Shown here one piece after another: positions 37,024 through 44,561 of a DNA stretch of 64,000 nt (position 1 is its first letter; every line of letters begins with the position of its first letter). This stretch comes from Pontiella sp964639125. Its GTDB lineage: Bacteria > Verrucomicrobiota > Kiritimatiellia > Kiritimatiellales > Pontiellaceae. A program made the translations under genes and the position numbers. The notes under the pieces were generated by a model. It was not told where the DNA came from and searched no databases. It saw only the letters and a list, made by a program, of their open reading frames with translations. Where the stretch lies: contig CAZWZW010000001.1 in NCBI GenBank assembly GCA_964639125.1, forward strand, positions 1 through 64,000, written 5' to 3'.

Positions 37024-38448
37024 ATGATGAAAAAATTCATGGATGACGATTTCCTGCTGCAGACCAAGACGGCCAAAAAACTTTATCATAACCATGCGGC
37101 GAAGATGCCGATCTATGACTACCACTGCCATTTGCCGACGCAGGAGATTGCCGAAGACAAACAGTATGACAACCTCGGCGAGATCTGGCTGGGTGGAGAC
37201 CACTACAAGTGGCGCGCCATGCGGACCAACGGCGTAGCCGAAGAATATGTGACCGGCGAACAGGATGGGTATGCCAAGTTTGAAAAGTGGGCGGAGACCG
37301 TGCCGCAGACACTACGCAACCCGCTCTACCACTGGACGCATCTGGAGTTGAAGCGCGTCTTCGGGGTCGAGGAACTGCTCAGTCCGGCCACCGCAAAGGA
37401 GATCTTCGATCGCTGTACGGCACTGCTGCGCACGCCGGAATATTCGGCACGAAACCTGATGCGCAAAATGAATGTCAAGCTGGTCTGCACCACCGACGAT
37501 CCGGTCGACTCGCTTGAATATCACAAGCATCTTCAGCAGGAAGGGTTCGAGATCAAGGTGCTGCCGACCTTTCGTCCCGACAAGGCGGCCCACCTGGCCG
37601 ACCCCGCGGCATATCGGGAATATATCCAAACCCTGGAAAATGTTTCCGGTATCTGCATCAAGGATTTTTCCTCGCTGGTCGAAGCGGTCGACAATCGGCA
37701 TGAATATTTTCATTCCGTTGGTTGCCGCCTGTCGGATCACGGCGTGGCCTATGTGCCCGATGCGGAAGCGTCGGAGTCCGAACTGGACGCCACCTTCAAG
37801 AAGGTGATGAAGGGCAAGGCAGTATCGGCCGAGGACGCAGATGCCTTTCTTGCCGCGTTCCTCTATGAAGCCGGAAAAATGAACCACAAGCGCGGTTGGG
37901 CGCAGCAGTTCCATGTCGGCGTCTTTCGCAACAACAACAGCCGCCTGTTCAAGGCGCTGGGCCCCGATACGGGGTTCGATTCGATTGCCGACTATCGCCA
38001 GGGGCCGGGGCTGATCCGGTTGCTGGATCGTCTCGACAGCTCCAACCAGCTAGCCAAATCCATTCTCTACAACATTAATCCGGCCGACAACGAGCTGATG
38101 GCCACGATGATCGGTAACTATCAGGATGGCTCGTGCCCCGGTAAAATGCAGTTTGGTTCGGGGTGGTGGTTTCTCGATCAGAAGGATGGCATGGAAAAGC
38201 AGATGAATGCACTCTCCCAGCTCGGGTTGCTCAGCCGCTTTGTCGGCATGCTAACCGATTCGCGCAGCTTTCTCTCTTACTCGCGGCACGAATATTTCCG
38301 TCGGATCCTCTGCAACCTGCTCGGCAACGATGTGGAGAACGGGGAAATCCCGGCCGATATGGAACGGCTGGGAGCCATGGTCGAAAACATCTGCTATAAC
38401 AATGCGGTCGAATATTTCGGGATCCAACCCGGGGCCGAAAACGAATAA
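37024..38448 (+). CDS. uxaC: Glucuronate/galacturonate isomerase
   Basis: 474 aa from ATG 37024 (GAGGAAAG upstream; a second ATG at 37027). Typical UxaC: MPIYDYHCHLPTQEIAEDKQ (metal His pair), NLGEIWLGGDHYKWRAMRTNG, VCTTDDPVDSLEYH, and near the C-terminus SGWWFLDQKDGMEKQMN and LTDSRSFLSYSRHEYFRRI. It isomerises D-glucuronate to D-fructuronate (or galacturonate to tagaturonate), the entry step of the pathway. Full family length. Confidence 0.95.
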   Translation: MMKKFMDDDFLLQTKTAKKLYHNHAAKMPIYDYHCHLPTQEIAEDKQYDNLGEIWLGGDHYKWRAMRTNGVAEEYVTGEQDGYAKFEKWAETVPQTLRNPLYHWTHLELKRVFGVEELLSPATAKEIFDRCTALLRTPEYSARNLMRKMNVKLVCTTDDPVDSLEYHKHLQQEGFEIKVLPTFRPDKAAHLADPAAYREYIQTLENVSGICIKDFSSLVEAVDNRHEYFHSVGCRLSDHGVAYVPDAEASESELDATFKKVMKGKAVSAEDADAFLAAFLYEAGKMNHKRGWAQQFHVGVFRNNNSRLFKALGPDTGFDSIADYRQGPGLIRLLDRLDSSNQLAKSILYNINPADNELMATMIGNYQDGSCPGKMQFGSGWWFLDQKDGMEKQMNALSQLGLLSRFVGMLTDSRSFLSYSRHEYFRRILCNLLGNDVENGEIPADMERLGAMVENICYNNAVEYFGIQPGAENE

Positions 38449-38547
38449 GACCGTGCTGCTTGAAGTCAATGGGCGGCGGCATAATGGAATCCCCGTAACC
38501 GTTTTGTTCCAGCACCGCGTTTCTAATCCGGACGGTTGATTCGGGCG

Positions 38548-38648
38548 TTAAAACAAAACCATTGCCACCTCGATGGAGGGGCGCTCGCCGAGCGCCCGGG
38601 CTCCAGTACATAAACGAAGCGGATACGACATTTCTTAAAATGCTCTAA
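38548..38648. repeat. Palindromic extragenic repeat, copy 2 (inverted relative to copy 1)
   Basis: On the minus strand it matches copy 1 (26941-27066): TTAGAGCATTTTA end, shared GAAATGTCGTATCCGCTTCG segment, a GGAG-flanked GGGCGCTC/GAGCGCCC hairpin, and GGTTTTGTTTTAA at the far end, but it lacks an ~18-base hairpin and the outer ATGCTCTAG terminus. Its left end (minus-strand CTAGAG-like) supplies the TAG stop of the LacI-family gene at 38645-38647. Confidence 0.85.
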
Positions 38649-39613
38649 CCGGAGTTTCGGATGATCAGTTCCGGGGGCAACAGATGGGTTTCGTTCGGGC
38701 AGTCGCCGTTGGCAACGGCTTCAAAAACTTTCTCCGCGATCTCTGCAATGGGCTGCCGGATCGAGGTGAGTGGCGGCAGGAACTGGGCGGCGGCGGGGAT
38801 GTCGTCGTACCCGACGACTTTCAGGTCTTCGGGGATTCGAATGCTCGCATCGCTTGCGGCATGGATGGCCCCCATGGCAATCCGGTCGTTGCCGCACACC
38901 AGCGCATGCAGGCGGCCTTGTTCGAGGAGTTGCAGGGTCAGCTTTCGGCCAATATCGAAAGAGGTGTGTTCATGATTCGAACCGAAGTGTACTGAGATCT
39001 CCAGCTCGGGGGCGGCATTCTTGAAGATCTCGCTGCGTTTGCGGTGGATTGCCGTGTCGGCACCAAGGAAGGTGGCCTTTTGAAGGTGGCTTGCCTGGAA
39101 GTGTTCGGCGAGCTGGGCATACCCGGACTGTTCGTCGGAGGTGACTTTGAGGGATTGGATATTTTCGTTTCCATAGCCTATGCGGGCGCAGGGCAAATGA
39201 CTGAAATTTTCCGGCCAGCTCTCCGCCAGGTCACTGCCTACGGCAATGATTCCATCAAGGTTGAATTTGGATAAGGGCTGGAGGTCTCGTTCGTTCGGGA
39301 CGCGGTTCTGGAACCCGACCAGCAGCAGGGTGTAGCTATGGTCGTGTGCGAGGGATTGCAGGTGGTGGACCATCGTTCCGAAGAAGGGGTCTTTAAAGTC
39401 GTAAACCACTACGCCGATGGTACGGGTGGATTTCCCTTTGAGGCTTAGCGCGGCGGCACTGGGCACGTATCCCATTTTTTCGGCGGTTATCATGACCCGC
39501 TCGATGGTATCTGGCGCAATGCCGATTTCCGCCGCTTTTCCTGATAATACGCGCGATACCAGCGCAATGGATACGCCCAGCTTTTCTGCAATCTGTTTCT
39601 GGTTTACCGCCAT
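38645..39613 (-). CDS. LacI-family transcriptional repressor of the uronate genes
   Basis: 322 aa. N-terminal HTH and hinge: VNQKQIAEKLGVSIALVSRV, GYVPSAAALSLKGKSTRTIGV. C-terminal periplasmic-binding-like sensor, ending EIAEKVFEAVANGDCPNETH. CTCAAACTTTTGAG lies 10-23 bases before its start, an autoregulatory position. The same motif sits before uxuB and in the uxuA/kdgK divergent region, so it is the probable repressor of those units. Inducer unknown (KDG or a hexuronate is a reasonable guess). Its stop lies in the repeat. Confidence 0.9.
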   Translation of the reverse strand: MAVNQKQIAEKLGVSIALVSRVLSGKAAEIGIAPDTIERVMITAEKMGYVPSAAALSLKGKSTRTIGVVVYDFKDPFFGTMVHHLQSLAHDHSYTLLLVGFQNRVPNERDLQPLSKFNLDGIIAVGSDLAESWPENFSHLPCARIGYGNENIQSLKVTSDEQSGYAQLAEHFQASHLQKATFLGADTAIHRKRSEIFKNAAPELEISVHFGSNHEHTSFDIGRKLTLQLLEQGRLHALVCGNDRIAMGAIHAASDASIRIPEDLKVVGYDDIPAAAQFLPPLTSIRQPIAEIAEKVFEAVANGDCPNETHLLPPELIIRNSG

Positions 39614-39622
39614 TAGGGTCTC

Positions 39623-39636
39623 CTCAAACTTTTGAG
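39623..39636. promoter_or_regulatory. CTCAAA/TTTGAG operator upstream of the LacI-family gene
   Basis: CTCAAACTTTTGAG, a near-perfect palindrome ten bases before the regulator's start codon on the minus strand; suited to autorepression. Confidence 0.7.
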
Positions 39637-39673
39637 ATCATGGTTTTTGGGGATATAAAAAGCAAGTTTTAGC

Positions 39674-39713
39674 TTGATAATTTTGGATAAAAGGTCTATC
39701 TCAAACATTTGAG
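39674..39713 (+). promoter_or_regulatory. uxuB promoter with overlapping CTCAAA operator
   Basis: TTGATA (39674-39679) and TATCTC (39697-39702) are 17 bases apart, giving a plausible -35/-10 pair for the uxuB-kinase-eda unit. CTCAAACATTTGAG (39700-39713) overlaps the -10 end, so a bound repressor would block polymerase. Confidence 0.6.
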
Positions 39714-39736
39714 GAAAATTATTTGGAGGTATAGAG

Positions 39737-40549
39737 ATGAAGTTGTTTGATCTGTCGGGAAAAGTCATCGCCATTACTGGAGCAGCTGGAGTGCTGGCTG
39801 GTGGAACGGCAAAATATTTACAGGAACAAGGCGCGTATGTCATCTATTTGGATTTGCATCAAGAGGCGGTCGATAAGACCGTTGAAGAGGCCAGGAAGAT
39901 TTCTGAAAAGTGCTGTGGCTATGCCTGCAACGTGCTCGACCAGGCGGCGCTGGATGGCGTATATGAAAAAATCATGAGCGAGATCGGCCGCGTCGATGTC
40001 CTCATCAACGGCGCAGGCGGCAACATGCCCGGAGCCACCATTGGCCCTGATCAGGATGTGTTCGATCTGAAGATCGATGACTACAGCAAGGTCGTGGATC
40101 TCAATCTGAAGGGGACGGTTATGCCGACCATGACCTTTGCCAAGGCCTTCAAGGCCCAGAAGTCAGGTTGTGTCGTCAACTTTTCGTCGATGTCGGCGAC
40201 ACAGGCGCTGACCCGCGTGCTCGGTTATTCCAACGCCAAGGCGGCAATCGACAACTTTACAAGATGGATGGCGACCGAAATGGCGCTGAAATATGGTTCG
40301 GCTGTTCGCGTCAACGCACTGGCCCCGGGCTTCTTTATCGGAAACCAGAATCGTGCCTTGCTGATCAATGAAGACGGATCATACACGGAACGCGGCCAAC
40401 AGGTCATCAACAAGACCCCGTTCCGCCGGTTTGGGGAGCAGGAAGAGGTTTACGGAACCATCCATTACCTGATTTCGGATGCCGCCGCCTTTGTGAGCGG
40501 AGTAATTGTTCCGGTTGATGGTGGTTTTTCCGCATACACAGGGGTTTAG
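39737..40549 (+). CDS. uxuB: SDR-family fructuronate reductase (D-mannonate oxidoreductase)
   Basis: 270 aa; GGAGG before the ATG. Cofactor loop ITGAAGVLAGGTAKYL, LINGAGGNMPGATI, catalytic Ser in VVNFSSMSATQAL, YSNAKAA (Tyr-Lys), and APGFFIGNQNRALL. These match the SDR-type mannonate oxidoreductase (Bacillus YjmF/UxuB), with the PVDGGFSAYTGV end. It reduces fructuronate from UxaC to mannonate for UxuA. KduD (a 2-deoxy-gluconate dehydrogenase) is a related alternative. Starts a unit of three genes and follows an operator. Confidence 0.87.
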   Translation: MKLFDLSGKVIAITGAAGVLAGGTAKYLQEQGAYVIYLDLHQEAVDKTVEEARKISEKCCGYACNVLDQAALDGVYEKIMSEIGRVDVLINGAGGNMPGATIGPDQDVFDLKIDDYSKVVDLNLKGTVMPTMTFAKAFKAQKSGCVVNFSSMSATQALTRVLGYSNAKAAIDNFTRWMATEMALKYGSAVRVNALAPGFFIGNQNRALLINEDGSYTERGQQVINKTPFRRFGEQEEVYGTIHYLISDAAAFVSGVIVPVDGGFSAYTGV

Positions 40550-40553
40550 ATTT

Positions 40554-41654
40554 ATGGCATCATTGATGGTTAAGTCCGCGGAGGATTGTCGCTATGACAT
40601 CCTGTCGTTGGGGGAAGTCATGCTTCGCCTCGATCCCGGCGAAGGGCGCATCCGCACAGCGCGCCAGTTCCGCGCCTGGGAAGGTGGCGGCGAATACAAC
40701 GTGGCGCGCGGCCTGCGCCGCTGCTTTGGCCAGCGCGCGGCCATTGCAACCGCCGTTGCCCGGAACGAGGTCGGTCTGTTGATGGAGGACTTTATCCTGC
40801 AGGGCGGGGTGGATCCCTCGCTGATCAAGTGGATGGACTATGACGGCATCGGTCGGACTGTACGCAACGGCATGAATTTTACCGAGCGCGGTTTTGGCCT
40901 CCGTGGCGCAGTCGGCTGTTCCGACCGCGGCAACACCGCGGCGTCGCACCTGAAGACCGGAGATATCGATTGGGAATATATCTTCGGTACGCTCGGGGTG
41001 CGCTGGTTTCACACCGGCGGCATCTTTGCAGCCTTGTCCGGAACGACCGGCGATGTCGTGATCGAGGCGGCCAGGTCCGCCAAAAAATATGGAACCATCG
41101 TTTCGTACGACCTCAACTACCGCCCATCGCTTTGGAAAGGTTTTGGCGGGCTCGAGAAATGTCGCGAGATCAACCGCGAGATTGCAGAATATGTCGATGT
41201 GATGATTGGCAACGAAGAGGACTTTACCGCCTGCCTCGGCTTTGAGGTGGAGGGTACGGACGAAAACCTGACCGATCTCGATGTCGGCTCGTTCCAGAAA
41301 ATGATCGAAAAAGCCGTGGCCGAGTTTCCGAACTTCAAGGCCACCGCCACCACGATGCGCGGCGTCAAAACCGCGACGGTCAACGATTGGGGCGCCATGT
41401 GCTGGGTCGACGGCAGGTTCTACACCGCCACGCATCGCCCGGAGCTGGAAATCATGGACCGTGTCGGTGGGGGAGACAGCTTTGCCTCCGGCTTTATCTA
41501 TGGTCTGATGGAGCTGGGCGATCCAGCCAAGGCTATTGAATACGGCGCCGCGCACGGTGCGCTGGCTATGACCACGCCGGGCGATACCACGATGGCTTCG
41601 CTTGCGGAAGTTGAAAAGGTGGTTGCGGGTGCGGGCGCACGCGTGGACCGTTAA
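40554..41654 (+). CDS. PfkB-family sugar kinase, KDG/gluconate kinase candidate (2)
   Basis: 366 aa. PfkB layout: WEGGGEYNVARGLRRCFGQR (substrate site), YDLNYRPSLWKGFGGLEKCR, GNEEDFTACLGFE, and DRVGGGDSFASGFIYGLMEL with the catalytic Asp. It is clearly paralogous to the kinase at 31681 but diverged. Next to eda and uxuB it may be the main KDG kinase; alternatively one of the pair phosphorylates gluconate formed by the LarA homologue. The gap to uxuB is 4 bp. Confidence 0.78.
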   Translation: MASLMVKSAEDCRYDILSLGEVMLRLDPGEGRIRTARQFRAWEGGGEYNVARGLRRCFGQRAAIATAVARNEVGLLMEDFILQGGVDPSLIKWMDYDGIGRTVRNGMNFTERGFGLRGAVGCSDRGNTAASHLKTGDIDWEYIFGTLGVRWFHTGGIFAALSGTTGDVVIEAARSAKKYGTIVSYDLNYRPSLWKGFGGLEKCREINREIAEYVDVMIGNEEDFTACLGFEVEGTDENLTDLDVGSFQKMIEKAVAEFPNFKATATTMRGVKTATVNDWGAMCWVDGRFYTATHRPELEIMDRVGGGDSFASGFIYGLMELGDPAKAIEYGAAHGALAMTTPGDTTMASLAEVEKVVAGAGARVDR

Positions 41655-41683
41655 TGATGGAACAATTCAACGGAGTTGATTTT

Positions 41684-42319
41684 ATGTTGAATGAACTTTT
41701 GAAACGGCCGGTGATCCCGGTGATTGTCATCGACGATGCCAACGATGCGGAACCCTTGGCGGAAGCCCTGCTGGAAGGCGGGATGGATGTCATCGAAGTA
41801 ACCTGCCGCACAGCGGCGGCACCCGAAGCACTGGCGCGCATTAAGAAGGCCTTCCCGGATATGTTGCTGGGGGCCGGCACGGTGGTGACACCCGATCAGG
41901 CGAAAATGTGCATCGATACCGGCGTCGGCTTTGGTCTGGCGCCGGGACTGAATCCCGATACCGTGCGGTTCTTCCAGCAAAACGACACGCTCTTCATTCC
42001 GGGCATCATGACCCCGTCGGAAATCGAACAGGGGTTGGCGCTGGGCTGCCGGATGCTCAAGTTTTTCCCGGCCGGTGCGGCAGGTGGCGTGAATATGCTA
42101 AAGAACCTGGGCGCACCCTATGCATCGTTCGGGGTTCGGTTTTGCCCGACCGGCGGGCTGAATCTCGCCAATATGAATGACTATTTGTCGATGCCGATTG
42201 TAAGTGCGATTGGTGGATCATGGTTGGCAACCAAGCAGCAGATTGCGGATAAGCAGTGGGGGCTCATCACCGAACAGGTCAAGGCTGCGCTCGCGAAGGC
42301 GGCCGAGGTTTGTGGCTAA
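41684..42319 (+). CDS. eda: KDPG aldolase (2-keto-3-deoxy-6-phosphogluconate aldolase)
   Basis: 211 aa from ATG 41684 (GGAG eight bases before); an earlier in-frame ATG at 41654 overlaps the kinase stop. The TIM-barrel class I aldolase has VIEVTCRT (catalytic Glu), GAGTVVTPDQA, and the Schiff-base Lys in MLKFFPAGAAGG. It cleaves KDPG to pyruvate and glyceraldehyde-3-phosphate, ending the hexuronate route. Last gene of the island. Confidence 0.93.
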   Translation: MLNELLKRPVIPVIVIDDANDAEPLAEALLEGGMDVIEVTCRTAAAPEALARIKKAFPDMLLGAGTVVTPDQAKMCIDTGVGFGLAPGLNPDTVRFFQQNDTLFIPGIMTPSEIEQGLALGCRMLKFFPAGAAGGVNMLKNLGAPYASFGVRFCPTGGLNLANMNDYLSMPIVSAIGGSWLATKQQIADKQWGLITEQVKAALAKAAEVCG

Positions 42320-42377
42320 AGCGTTCCTAAGGAGACAACATTGGGGCCAATTTTATAAATATATCGAGATATTTATT

Positions 42378-42392
42378 CGTGTAAGTTACACG
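42378..42392. promoter_or_regulatory. Perfect palindrome CGTGTAA-G-TTACACG upstream of ftsQ
   Basis: A 15-base perfect palindrome lies upstream of the ftsQ promoter, near an AT-rich inverted repeat (TAAATAT/ATATTTA at 42356-42375). Could be an operator or a structural end for the eda transcript; function unknown. Confidence 0.4.
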
Positions 42393-42428
42393 TAGATAAC
42401 AAATTGAAACTTTAGTTGCTTGCGGGCG

Positions 42429-42457
42429 TTGAATCATGGCACGGGCTCATCTATAGT
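42429..42457 (+). promoter_or_regulatory. Putative sigma-70-type promoter of ftsQAZ
   Basis: TTGAAT (42429-42434) and TATAGT (42452-42457) are separated by 17 bases. They lie 28 bases before the ftsQ start codon, with AAGGGTGTAGGGG serving as ribosome-binding region. Confidence 0.6.
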
Positions 42458-42484
42458 TCCGCCATTCTTTTAAGGGTGTAGGGG

Positions 42485-43321
42485 ATGGCCAAACGGACCA
42501 AGACAACAAAACGTAAAAAGCCTCAGTATGTTAAGGCAAAGAAGCGCAAAGACGAATCAGCGGCCTTGGTGCGTCGTGCCCTTACTGTTTTCATGCTCTT
42601 GCTGTTGTTTGGCGGCATCATTTTCGGGGTTATGCAAGGGGTCCACTGGATTGGCCGCAAGCTTTACACCGAAAATTCTCGGTTCGAAATCCAGCACCTG
42701 GTCATTGCTAGCGACGGCAAGCTGACGGAGGACCGTATTCGCGAATACACGGGCTTGAAAGAGGGCACCAACCTGTTCGCGGTTGCATTTGAGGACGTGG
42801 AATCGAGTCTGGACAAGGTGCCGGTTGTCGAGTCGGTCTATCTGGAACGCAAGCTTCCCAACACGCTTATCGTCAAGGTCAAGGAGCGCGTACCCGTTGC
42901 TCGCATTTCCGGTCGGATGAAGCGCCGTTACCCCTTTGTGACCGATCGCTATGGATATGTGCTGCCTCCCCGTCAAAGCGCGGAAAGCCTTCCGCTGATT
43001 AAAGGGTTCGAGCTGGATTTGCGGCTAGGCCTTCCGGTTGACCATCCTGATGTTGAAACGGCGCTGAAAATCATTGCCTTAAGCGATAGCTCCGGCTATC
43101 TGCGCAACTATGTCCGGATCGAAAGCCTGGATGTAAAATATTCTGATTTTATTGATATGCGGCTGCAGGGCGGAATCCGGGTGCGCATGCCGCGGTTTTC
43201 GCTCAAACCCAAGCTTCAGAAACTGGCGAGCCTCATCAAGATCGCCAACGGGCAGGGGCATCGTGTAAAGGAAGTTGACCTCACTCTCGATTCCGCCAAA
43301 GTGCCCGTGACGTATTATTGA
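42485..43321 (+). CDS. ftsQ: Cell division protein FtsQ/DivIB
   Basis: 278 aa. A basic cytoplasmic N-terminus (KRTKTTKRKKP) is followed by one membrane helix (residues ~34-56, LTVFMLLLLFGGIIFGV). Then comes a POTRA domain beginning FEIQHLVIASDGKLTEDRIREY, and a beta-rich FtsQ domain. It is a bitopic inner-membrane divisome protein linking FtsB/L to FtsA/Z. Adjacent ftsA (13 bp) and ftsZ confirm identity. Sequence is diverged from Proteobacterial FtsQ. Confidence 0.88.
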   Translation: MAKRTKTTKRKKPQYVKAKKRKDESAALVRRALTVFMLLLLFGGIIFGVMQGVHWIGRKLYTENSRFEIQHLVIASDGKLTEDRIREYTGLKEGTNLFAVAFEDVESSLDKVPVVESVYLERKLPNTLIVKVKERVPVARISGRMKRRYPFVTDRYGYVLPPRQSAESLPLIKGFELDLRLGLPVDHPDVETALKIIALSDSSGYLRNYVRIESLDVKYSDFIDMRLQGGIRVRMPRFSLKPKLQKLASLIKIANGQGHRVKEVDLTLDSAKVPVTYY

Positions 43322-43334
43322 TCTCAGGGGAAAC

Positions 43335-44561
43335 ATGGCGATCGAAGCAACGGCAGTTTTGGAAATTGGAACGAGCGCGATTCGCGTGGTGGTGGGTGAG
43401 CTGCGTGAGGACGGCATTGTTTCAGTAATTGGCATTGGCGAGGCGCAGTCGCGCGGAATCCGCAAGGGCGAGATCGTCAACCGCGACAATGCAATATCCT
43501 GTGTTCGCGCCGCCATCAAGAAGGCGGAGGAGGACCGTCGCAAAAGCATTCATTCTATTTTCCTGGTCACCTCCGGCGGACAAGCCGAAGGAAAGACCAG
43601 TACCGGAATCCTCAAGCTGGTCGATGCCGATGATAATCAGCCTTCGGAGATTGGCAAAGACGATGTGAACGAGGTGATTGAGCTGGCGCGAAAAGTGGCT
43701 TTACAGGAAAACCGGATCAAGTTGCACAGTCTACAGCAATATTTCCAGGTCGACGATGTGTTGAACATTACCAGTCCGGTCGGCATGGCGGGCGAGGAGT
43801 TGCGGCAGGATATGCTGACCATTCACGGCAAACGCAGCACGGTAGATAACTTCCGGAAAATCGTCGACGACGCGCCTATTGAATGTGCGGATGCCGCTTT
43901 CAGCGGTTTGTGTTCTGCGATTGCGGTTGCGAACGATGAGCAGAAACGTTCCGGGGTTCTGGTGGTTGATATTGGTGGCGGTACAACTGACTTTGTGCTC
44001 TACCACGATGGTTTCGCTCAGACCGCAGGGTCGCTGGCGGTAGGTGGCGATCATGTCACCAACGATATTGCCGTGGGCCTGCAGATTCCTTCCAGCCAGG
44101 CGGAATACGTTAAGATGAAGGATGGCAGTGCGCTGACCAATCTGATGGAGCGCGATCACAATATTTCGATTCCGGCGGCCTCGCAGGGCTTTTCCGGAAA
44201 GATGGTGCGGGCCGTAACGCTGAACACCATCATTAATGCCCGTATGGATGAAATTTTCTCGCTGGTGAAGGAACATGTCGACCGGCATTGCCCGAATGTT
44301 CCGCTGGGGGCCGGCGTATTGCTGACGGGTGGCGGATCGTTCCTGAACGGGACACGCGATCTGGGGCAGAAGATCTTTAATGTTCCCTGTGCACACGGAA
44401 AGCCATTCGATGTTCAGGGGCTGCCCTCCGCAAAGGAAGGCCCGCTGTATGCCGCGCACATCGGATGCATTCGCTATGCCGCTTCGCTACAAACGACCGA
44501 GGAAAAACCCGGGTTTCGGGATAAGCTTATAAAGTTGTTCTGGGGAGGTCCCCATGCGTGA
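43335..44561 (+). CDS. ftsA: Cell division protein FtsA
   Basis: 408 aa, actin/HSP70 fold: AVLEIGTSAIRVVVGEL (phosphate-1), the 1C subdomain around residues 85-165, VLVVDIGGGTTDFVLYHDG (phosphate-2) and LLTGGGSFLNGTRDL (adenosine motif). The C-terminal FRDKLIKLFWGG resembles the membrane-targeting amphipathic helix. It tethers FtsZ to the inner membrane. It overlaps ftsZ by 8 bp. Confidence 0.94.
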   Translation: MAIEATAVLEIGTSAIRVVVGELREDGIVSVIGIGEAQSRGIRKGEIVNRDNAISCVRAAIKKAEEDRRKSIHSIFLVTSGGQAEGKTSTGILKLVDADDNQPSEIGKDDVNEVIELARKVALQENRIKLHSLQQYFQVDDVLNITSPVGMAGEELRQDMLTIHGKRSTVDNFRKIVDDAPIECADAAFSGLCSAIAVANDEQKRSGVLVVDIGGGTTDFVLYHDGFAQTAGSLAVGGDHVTNDIAVGLQIPSSQAEYVKMKDGSALTNLMERDHNISIPAASQGFSGKMVRAVTLNTIINARMDEIFSLVKEHVDRHCPNVPLGAGVLLTGGGSFLNGTRDLGQKIFNVPCAHGKPFDVQGLPSAKEGPLYAAHIGCIRYAASLQTTEEKPGFRDKLIKLFWGGPHA

